Shown here in pieces: positions 6,398-11,681 of a stretch of DNA of 11,681 nt (within the stretch, counting starts at the first letter, position 1; each line of letters starts with the position of its first letter). Location of the stretch: positions 1,713-13,393 of the forward strand of contig JAUMWZ010000030.1 of NCBI GenBank assembly GCA_030529405.1, in the 5' to 3' direction. Source of the stretch: Bacteroides sp. (lineage in GTDB: Bacteria > Bacteroidota > Bacteroidia > Bacteroidales > Bacteroidaceae). A program made the position numbers and the translations under genes. The notes under the pieces were generated by a model. The model was not told where the DNA came from and searched no databases. It saw only the letters and a list, made by a program, of their open reading frames with translations.

Positions 6398-6832
6398 ATG
6401 AAGATACAAGTCATAAATGGTCCAAATCTTAATCTTTTAGGCATAAGAGAGACCAGCGTGTATGGAAATACTTCGTTTGAAAAGTATATTGAAACGTTAA
6501 AAAAGACATTTAAGAATACTGAAATAGATTACTTTCAGTCTAATGTAGAAGGAGAACTAATAGACTACATACAAAAGAGCGGTTTCACTCACGATGGCAT
6601 TATATTGAATGCGGGAGGATATACACATACTTCTGTAGCAATACACGATGCAATTAAAGCAATTAAAGCTCCAGTGGTGGAAGTGCATATATCAAACACA
6701 CAAGCAAGAGAAAGTTTCAGACATAAATCTTTGATTGCCCCAGCATGTATAGGTATAGTTGCAGGATTTGGATTATTCTCTTACAACTTAGCAATAATGG
6801 CTATTGAAGACTTTAACAATAAAAATAAATAG
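6398..6832 (+). CDS. aroQ: type II 3-dehydroquinate dehydratase
   Basis: 144 residues, the normal size for the type II enzyme, which converts 3-dehydroquinate to 3-dehydroshikimate in the shikimate pathway and assembles as a dodecamer in the cytoplasm. The active-site residues are in place: INGPNLNLLG at the N-terminus, Arg17, catalytic Tyr22 in SVYG, Asn71 and His77 in NAGGYTHTS, His97 in EVHISN, Arg104 and Arg108 in ARESFRHKS. I take the ATG at 6398 because the conserved MKIQVINGPN starts there; an upstream in-frame TTG at 6377 would only add seven unconserved residues. It is first in the plus-strand run that continues with pyk. Confidence 0.95.
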   Translation: MKIQVINGPNLNLLGIRETSVYGNTSFEKYIETLKKTFKNTEIDYFQSNVEGELIDYIQKSGFTHDGIILNAGGYTHTSVAIHDAIKAIKAPVVEVHISNTQARESFRHKSLIAPACIGIVAGFGLFSYNLAIMAIEDFNNKNK

Positions 6833-6925
6833 ATGAAAGCTCAGCCTGAAAAAGAAAGAGCTACAACAGATAGATTATTAGTAAAAAGATTGTTTATAAA
6901 AAAAGAAGAAGTATATGCTGCTTAA
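6833..6925 (+). CDS. possible 30-residue ORF linking aroQ and pyk
   Basis: An ATG directly follows the aroQ TAG stop and opens a frame of 30 codons (MKAQPEKERATTDR...KKEEVYAA) ending at TAA 6923-6925, so it overlaps the first 11 bases of pyk. It fills the whole gap between the two genes. The peptide is charged and lysine/glutamate rich, with no membrane segment or known motif. It could be a translated linker that couples ribosomes from aroQ to pyk, or a chance open frame, which is quite possible at this length. No similarity is recognised. Confidence 0.25.
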   Translation: MKAQPEKERATTDRLLVKRLFIKKEEVYAA

Positions 6926-8372
6926 ACAAACAAAAATCGTTGCATCAATATCAGACAGAAAATGTGATGTAGAGTTCTTAAGGTCACTTTTTGAAGCAGG
7001 AATGAATGTTGTGCGTATGAACACAGCACACGCTGATAAGAAAGGATTTGAAGAACTTATAAAGAATGTAAGAACAGTATCTAACAGAATAGCCATTCTT
7101 ATGGATACTAAGGGACCAGAAATTAGAACTACATCGACAGAAAATGATATAGTTTACACAATAGGTGAGATAGTTAGAATAGTAGGTAACGCAGATTTGG
7201 CTACAACAAAAGAATGTATTGCAGTTACTTATAAAGACTTTGCAAAAGATGTAAGCATAGGAGACCACGTACTTATAGACGACGGTGCGCTAGACCTTGA
7301 AGTTACAGCAAAGGAAACAGAAGCGTTGGTTTGTGTTGTAAGAAATAACTCGGTGTTGGGAAGCAGGAAAAGTGTAAACATTCCAGGAGTAAAAATAAAC
7401 CTACCTTCTATAAGCGAAAAGGACAGAGTGAACATCTTGTATGCAATAGAAAAAGATATTGACTTCATTGCACACTCATTCGTCCGCAACAGACAAGACG
7501 TTCTTGAAATAAAGAATATATTAAATGAACACAAGAGCGATATACAAATCATAGCTAAGATAGAGAATCAAGAGGGAGTTGATAACATTGACGAAATCAT
7601 TGAAGTAGCAGATGGAGTCATGATAGCAAGAGGCGACTTGGGAATTGAGGTACCACAAGAAAGAATTCCAGGTATACAACGTATGATAATTAAGAAGTGT
7701 ACGCTGGCAAAGAAACCTGTAATCGTGGCAACACAAATGTTACATAGCATGATAGAAAACCCACGTCCGACGAGAGCAGAGGTTACTGACATCGCAAATG
7801 CTATATACTATAACACAGATGCAGTTATGCTTAGTGGCGAAACAGCTAAGGGTAAATATCCATTAGAAGCAGTGAGAACGATGACAGCAATAGCAGCTCA
7901 GGCAGAAAAAGATAAGATGTCAGAATACAACGTAAAGATTACTCTTGACGAAGGAAGCAATGACGTTACGGCGTTCTTGGCTAAACAAGCAGTAAAGGCT
8001 ACCACAAAGCTAAATATGAAGGCTATCATTACGGACAGTTATAGTGGTAGAACAGCTCGTTGTCTTGCAGCATTTAGAGGTCAATTCCCTGTGCTTGCTA
8101 TCTGCTACAAAGAGAAGACAATGCGTCAGTTAGCTCTTTCTTACGGTGTGGAAGCTATATATATGCCAGAGTTGGCTAACGGACAAGAATATTACTTTGC
8201 TGGACTAAGACGTCTAATAAAGGACGGTAGGCTTAAAGCAACAGATATGGTAGGTTATTTAAGTAGTGGAAAAGCAGGTACACAAACATCATTCTTGGAA
8301 ATAAATATCGTTGGCGACGTGTTGAAGTATGCAGAAGACACTGTTTTGCCAAACAAGAACAGATATCTATAA
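6915..8372 (+). CDS. pyk: pyruvate kinase
   Basis: 485 residues, a usual length. It transfers phosphate from phosphoenolpyruvate to ADP, the last step of glycolysis. Visible landmarks: VVRMNTAHA (31-40, substrate Arg34), MDTKGPEIRT (63-72), a B domain spanning about 72-165, the catalytic Lys215 with metal ligand Glu217 in IIAKIENQEG, Asp241 in ARGDLGIEVP, VATQMLHSMIENPRPTRAEVTD (271-292) and DAVMLSGETAKGKYP (302-316). The C-terminal allosteric-type domain is present from about 345. The usual LNFSHG block reads MNTAHA, so the Ser that helps bind K+ in well-studied enzymes is Ala, while the Glu of PEIRT typical of K+-dependent enzymes is kept. No promoter is seen in the short aroQ-pyk gap, so it is probably cotranscribed with aroQ, the shikimate pathway being another consumer of phosphoenolpyruvate. 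Confidence 0.96.
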   Translation: MLLKQTKIVASISDRKCDVEFLRSLFEAGMNVVRMNTAHADKKGFEELIKNVRTVSNRIAILMDTKGPEIRTTSTENDIVYTIGEIVRIVGNADLATTKECIAVTYKDFAKDVSIGDHVLIDDGALDLEVTAKETEALVCVVRNNSVLGSRKSVNIPGVKINLPSISEKDRVNILYAIEKDIDFIAHSFVRNRQDVLEIKNILNEHKSDIQIIAKIENQEGVDNIDEIIEVADGVMIARGDLGIEVPQERIPGIQRMIIKKCTLAKKPVIVATQMLHSMIENPRPTRAEVTDIANAIYYNTDAVMLSGETAKGKYPLEAVRTMTAIAAQAEKDKMSEYNVKITLDEGSNDVTAFLAKQAVKATTKLNMKAIITDSYSGRTARCLAAFRGQFPVLAICYKEKTMRQLALSYGVEAIYMPELANGQEYYFAGLRRLIKDGRLKATDMVGYLSSGKAGTQTSFLEINIVGDVLKYAEDTVLPNKNRYL

Positions 8373-8387
8373 GAACATAAGGCAGTT

Positions 8388-8497
8388 TCAAACTGTATAT
8401 AACTGAAATCTCGGTGATATATAATTGAGTTCTAAACAATATATGATTTAGAATTCAACTATATATCAATGAGATTTCGTAGCTATAAAGGGTACCG
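8388..8497. repeat. array D of 22-bp units forming a 32-bp-stem inverted repeat, ending at a start codon
   Basis: Four clear 22-base units begin at 8388, 8410, 8432 and 8454; a fifth weak one (8476-8497) ends exactly before the methyltransferase ATG. Positions 8405-8436 pair with 8447-8478 around a 10-nt loop: 28 Watson-Crick pairs, 2 G-T and 2 mismatches of 32. The outermost parts (GAAATCTC and GAGATTTC) depart from the unit consensus yet still complement each other. It fills the pyk-methyltransferase gap, the largest gap inside the plus-strand run, and could terminate or attenuate read-through from pyk or fold over the start of the next message. No TAnnTTTG promoter was found here. Confidence 0.8.
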
Positions 8498-9136
8498 ATG
8501 AACCAAACAGAAGGAATAGAAGAATACATACTAAATCACATCGACGAAGAAAGTGAATATCTGAAACAACTGTATAGAGATACACACGTAAAGCTACTAA
8601 GACCAAGAATGGCATCAGGACATCTTCAAGGCAGAATGTTGAAAATGTTAGTGCAAATGATTAAGCCGAAAAACATATTGGAAGTAGGAACTTACAGCGG
8701 ATATTCAGCACTCTGTTTGGCAGAAGGTTTATCGGAGGGAGGAATGCTACATACCTTTGAGATAAACGATGAACAAGAAGACTTCACAAGACCATGGTTG
8801 GAAAACTCACCATACGCAGACAAGATTAAATTTTATATAGGAGATGCAATAGAGTTACTACCGCCAATGGACATAATGTTTGACCTTGCGTTCATAGACG
8901 GAGATAAAAGGAACTACATTAAATGCTATGAAGTGGTAATGAGTAAACTATCTAAGGGAGGGTATATAATAGCTGACAACACATTGTGGGACGGTCATGT
9001 GCTTGAAGAACCACACCCGACAGACCTACAAACAATAGGCATAAAGACATTCAATGAATATATAGCAAAAGATGATAGAGTGGAGAAAGTTATAATACCA
9101 CTAAGAGATGGGCTGACCATTATCAGAAAGAAATAG
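8498..9136 (+). CDS. SAM-dependent O-methyltransferase (COMT/CCoAOMT-like)
   Basis: 212 residues, the typical size of the small, metal-dependent O-methyltransferases (Methyltransf_3 type) that methylate catechol-like hydroxyls. SAM-binding motif I is ILEVGTYSGYSALCLAE (60-76); Glu88 in HTFEIN would bind the SAM ribose; GDA (115-117) follows; metal ligands are expected at Asp134 in FIDGDKRNY and Asp160-Asn161 in IIADNTLWDG. The C-terminus ends in the family-like PLRDGLTIIRK. The substrate cannot be read from sequence, and bacterial members of this group are poorly defined. An in-frame stop at 8486-8488 makes the ATG at 8498 the first possible start. rbfA follows after 28 bases. Confidence 0.88.
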   Translation: MNQTEGIEEYILNHIDEESEYLKQLYRDTHVKLLRPRMASGHLQGRMLKMLVQMIKPKNILEVGTYSGYSALCLAEGLSEGGMLHTFEINDEQEDFTRPWLENSPYADKIKFYIGDAIELLPPMDIMFDLAFIDGDKRNYIKCYEVVMSKLSKGGYIIADNTLWDGHVLEEPHPTDLQTIGIKTFNEYIAKDDRVEKVIIPLRDGLTIIRKK

Positions 9137-9164
9137 CACGAACACCATAAAAACACCATTATAT

Positions 9165-9497
9165 ATGGAAACTACAAGACAAAACAAGATATCAAGATTA
9201 CTACAGAAAGAGATTAGCGAGATGTTCTTACTACAAACTAAAGCTATGCAAGGCGTACTTGTGTCGGTCAGTGCAGTAAGAATAAGCCCAGATATGAGTA
9301 TAGCTAGAGTTTATTTAAGCGTATTCCCATCGGAGAAATCTAATGAGATTGTAAAGAATATAAACGCAAACGCCAAGACAATACGTTACGAATTAGGGGG
9401 AAGAGTACGTCATCAGCTACGCATAATACCTGAACTTAAGTTCTTCGTTGATGACTCTTTGGACTACTTAGAAAAGATTGACGCGCTACTAAAGTGA
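9165..9497 (+). CDS. rbfA: 30S ribosome-binding factor A
   Basis: 110 residues, a normal RbfA length. RbfA is a KH-type RNA-binding protein that assists late 30S subunit maturation and 16S rRNA 5'-end processing, and matters for growth in the cold. Supporting features: the N-terminal RQNKISRLLQKEISEMF, the strand ISPDMSIARVYLSVFP, and the diagnostic C-terminal RVRHQLRIIPELKFFVDDSLDYLEKID. Its last codons overlap the next gene by 4 bases (GTGA), so the two are probably translationally coupled. Confidence 0.93.
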   Translation: METTRQNKISRLLQKEISEMFLLQTKAMQGVLVSVSAVRISPDMSIARVYLSVFPSEKSNEIVKNINANAKTIRYELGGRVRHQLRIIPELKFFVDDSLDYLEKIDALLK

Positions 9498-10714
9498 GAC
9501 TTGCTCTCTACATAGCTAAGAGATACGTTTTCTCTAAGAAGAAACACAACGCCATAAATATAATATCTGGCATTTCTTCATGCGGAGTGGCATTGGCAAC
9601 AATGGCTTTAGTCTGTACTATGTCTGTATTCAACGGTTTTCAAGAAAGCATGGAAAGCCTTTTCACAGCATTCGACCCACAGCTAAAGATTACTTCAAAA
9701 GAAGGTAAGGTATTCACATCTGACAAGACGAAACAGATTAAACAGCTTGATATTGTAGACGTTTACACGGAAACATTAGAAGAAAACGTGATGCTACAAT
9801 ATAAAGACAGACAACAGGTAGTAACTCTCAAAGGTGTAGAAGATAACTTCAGTGAACTCACATCAATACATTCCAGCCTCATAGGTAATGGTAGTTTCAT
9901 GCTTAGCAGTGGAGAAAACCATTACGCAATAATGGGATTTGGAGTGATGTCTGCACTTGGTACAGGAGTTGAACATATACACCCACTTCGTGTTTATACT
10001 CCCAAAAGGGACGTAAAAATAAACATTGCAAATCCTATCAATTCATTCTCTTCCGACTATTTATATTCTCCCGGAGTTATATTCAAGATAGATCACTTCC
10101 AATATGACTATAATTTTGTTCTAACTTCTATATCGTTTGTGCGCAATTTATTAAGATATGAAAATGAAGTAAGCTCAGTAGAGTTGAAACTTAAAGACGG
10201 TGTTGATACAGAGAAAGCAAAGAAAGAGATTAAAGCAATATTGGGGGACGAGTTTAATGTTCTTAATAGACACGAACAGCAAATAGATATGCTCAAGATT
10301 ATAGAAATAGAGAAACTTATGTCATACATATTTTTGTCGTTCATTCTTTTGGTTTCGTGTTTCAATATTATAGGCTCTCTGTCGATGATGATAATAGACA
10401 AGACTGACGACATTCAGACTTTGCGCAATATGGGAGCATCAAATTCACTCATTAAAAAGATATTTCTTCTTGAAGGTGTTCTTATTTCACTCATAGGTGC
10501 AACAATAGGTATGATATTAGGTCTTCTGTTATGCTACCTACAAATAAGATACGGACTAATTACATTCGGCAATAACAGTGGCAGTTTTATATTTGATGCT
10601 TATCCAGTAAGCATAAAGTTTACCGATTTAGTGATTATTGCTATCACGGTAATTGCTATTAGTTTTATCTCATCTTGGATACCAGTAAGAAAGATTTCAA
10701 GAAGACTTAAATAA
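9494..10714 (+). CDS. LolC/LolE-type ABC transporter permease (FtsX-like)
   Basis: 406 residues beginning with GTG. The N-terminus LALYIAKRYVFSKKKHNAINIISGISSCGVA is characteristic of the LolC/E family, and no ATG exists nearby, so the GTG overlapping the rbfA stop is well supported. Four membrane segments are expected at about 21-45, 278-300, 325-350 and 378-398, with a large periplasmic domain between the first two and the cytoplasmic coupling loop DKTDDIQTLRNMGAS at 302-316. Members extract lipoproteins from the inner membrane together with a LolD-type ATPase, or work in MacB-like systems. No ATPase gene adjoins it here, so the partner must be encoded elsewhere; the exact substrate is inferred from the family only. 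Confidence 0.88.
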   Translation: MRLALYIAKRYVFSKKKHNAINIISGISSCGVALATMALVCTMSVFNGFQESMESLFTAFDPQLKITSKEGKVFTSDKTKQIKQLDIVDVYTETLEENVMLQYKDRQQVVTLKGVEDNFSELTSIHSSLIGNGSFMLSSGENHYAIMGFGVMSALGTGVEHIHPLRVYTPKRDVKINIANPINSFSSDYLYSPGVIFKIDHFQYDYNFVLTSISFVRNLLRYENEVSSVELKLKDGVDTEKAKKEIKAILGDEFNVLNRHEQQIDMLKIIEIEKLMSYIFLSFILLVSCFNIIGSLSMMIIDKTDDIQTLRNMGASNSLIKKIFLLEGVLISLIGATIGMILGLLLCYLQIRYGLITFGNNSGSFIFDAYPVSIKFTDLVIIAITVIAISFISSWIPVRKISRRLK

Positions 10715-10724
10715 CCAATCATAT

Positions 10725-10745
10725 TAGCACAAGATTCATGTGCTA
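10725..10745 (+). other. short hairpin between the permease and dusB
   Basis: TAGCACA / TGTGCTA form a perfect 7-bp stem with a 7-nt loop, 11 bases after the permease stop and 24 bases before the dusB ATG. No T-run follows, and no TAnnTTTG promoter is present in the gap. It may attenuate or stabilise the message, or be chance. Confidence 0.35.
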
Positions 10746-10769
10746 CACATTCAACCACTTTATTAAACA

Positions 10770-11681
10770 ATGAAAATAAGAAATATAGACTTAGGCAAGA
10801 TGCCACTACTTCTTGCTCCAATGGAAGATGTTACAGACCCAGCCTTCAGACTGATGTGTAAGAACTTCGGAGCAGATATGGTTTACACAGAATTTGTTTC
10901 TTCAGATGCATTGATACGCTCTATAAGTTCAACAGAGCGAAAGCTTAACATCAGCGACAACGAAAGACCGGTAGTTATTCAGATATACGGCAGAGATGTG
11001 GAAACTATGGTAGAAGCAGCGAAGATAGTAGAACAAGCAAAACCTGACATACTAGACATAAACTTTGGTTGCCCTGTAAAAAGGGTGGCAGGTAAAGGTG
11101 CTGGCTCTGGAATGCTAAGAAACATTCCTCTAATGCTTGATATAACTAAGGCGGTAGTAGATGCTGTAAAGATTCCAGTTACTGTTAAAACAAGACTTGG
11201 TTGGGACAATGACAGCAAGATAATTACTACTCTTGCCGAGCAACTTCAAGATTGCGGAATTGAGGCACTGACTATACACGGCAGGACAAGAGCTCAGATG
11301 TACACTGGCGAGGCAGATTGGACACTGATAGGAGAAGTAAAGAACAATCCGAGAATACATATTCCTATCATCGGCAACGGAGATGTAACCACTCCACAAC
11401 GATGCAAAGAGTGCTTCGACAAATACGGAGTTGATGCAGTAATGGTAGGTAGAGCAAGTTTCGGACGACCTTGGGTTTTCAAGGAAATGAAGCACTATCT
11501 TGAAACGGGCGAAGAGATTGAGCCTCTAACTTTTAGTTGGCGACTAAACGTATTAAGGCAACAAGTGATTGATAGCATAAATATGTTGGACGAGAGAGTG
11601 GGTATTCTCCACGTAAGACGTCATCTTGCTGCAAGTCCACTATTCAAAGGCATACCAAACTTTAAGGAAACTCGTATAGCA
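10770..11681 (+). CDS. dusB: tRNA-dihydrouridine synthase B, 3' end outside window
   Basis: 304 codons are open to the right edge; the family is usually about 320-335 residues, so only a short C-terminal piece is missing. Dus enzymes are FMN flavoproteins that reduce uridines in the tRNA D-loop using NADPH. Landmarks: LLLAPMEDVTDPAFR (13-27), EFVSSDAL (41-48), VIQIYGRD (69-76), the catalytic Cys101 in DINFGCPVKRVAGKGAGSGM, Lys140 in VTVKTRLGW, His170 in TIHGRTR, and FMN-phosphate loops NGDV (203-206) and VGRASFGRPW (226-235). The ATG at 10770 begins a canonical N-terminus. It is probably cotranscribed with the permease and rbfA, putting ribosome maturation and tRNA modification in one unit. 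Confidence 0.94.
   Translation, partial: MKIRNIDLGKMPLLLAPMEDVTDPAFRLMCKNFGADMVYTEFVSSDALIRSISSTERKLNISDNERPVVIQIYGRDVETMVEAAKIVEQAKPDILDINFGCPVKRVAGKGAGSGMLRNIPLMLDITKAVVDAVKIPVTVKTRLGWDNDSKIITTLAEQLQDCGIEALTIHGRTRAQMYTGEADWTLIGEVKNNPRIHIPIIGNGDVTTPQRCKECFDKYGVDAVMVGRASFGRPWVFKEMKHYLETGEEIEPLTFSWRLNVLRQQVIDSINMLDERVGILHVRRHLAASPLFKGIPNFKETRIA

Noticed and set aside
6838..6862. AGCTC/GAGCT hairpin as a terminator between aroQ and pyk
   Set aside because: Only five base pairs with a 15-nt loop and no T-run.

Overview
The window looks like a chromosomal segment from an AT-rich member of the Bacteroidota, most likely order Bacteroidales (Porphyromonas-like is a guess). The basis is an Omp28-type lipoprotein beside a DUF6029-like outer-membrane protein, genes without recognisable Shine-Dalgarno sequences and with A-rich leaders, promoters of the Bacteroidota type (TTTG, about 19 nt, TAnnTTTG), and the gene order xerD / aroQ-pyk-O-methyltransferase-rbfA-FtsX-like permease-dusB, which I recall from other Bacteroidales. 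I see no transposase, phage gene or CRISPR array.

Layout. Positions 1-825 hold the 3' part of a DUF6029-like outer-membrane gene, followed at 1041-2369 by an Omp28-type lipoprotein with a CxxC motif. A class II tRNA-Ser(GCU) lies at 2654-2745 with a textbook promoter and a strong intrinsic terminator. A long non-coding stretch (2746-3298) separates it from a convergent minus-strand gene for a 564-residue lipoprotein (3299-4993) with an OmpA-like segment and TPR-like helices, which has its own strong terminator. Another non-coding stretch (4994-5372) leads to xerD on the minus strand. xerD is divergent from aroQ, and their two predicted promoters interlock. From aroQ rightward all genes are on the plus strand: aroQ, a possible 30-codon ORF, pyk, an O-methyltransferase, rbfA, a LolC/E-type permease overlapping rbfA by 4 bases, and dusB, which runs off the right edge.

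Functionally, the left half is cell-envelope biology and the right half is housekeeping: shikimate pathway and glycolysis (aroQ, pyk both tied to phosphoenolpyruvate use), 30S ribosome maturation (rbfA), tRNA dihydrouridylation (dusB), lipoprotein or ABC export (permease) and chromosome dimer resolution (xerD).

The most unusual structure is non-coding. Four separate intergenic regions (924-1011, 2964-3051, 5203-5312, 8388-8475) each carry four or five imperfect, contiguous 22-bp units with an AAAC-YATATATA core followed by a TTGATTT-like end. Units within each array also pair with each other, so at least three of the four arrays form long imperfect inverted repeats. This looks like a dispersed extragenic element family with two-helical-turn periodicity. 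I cannot assign it to a named family.
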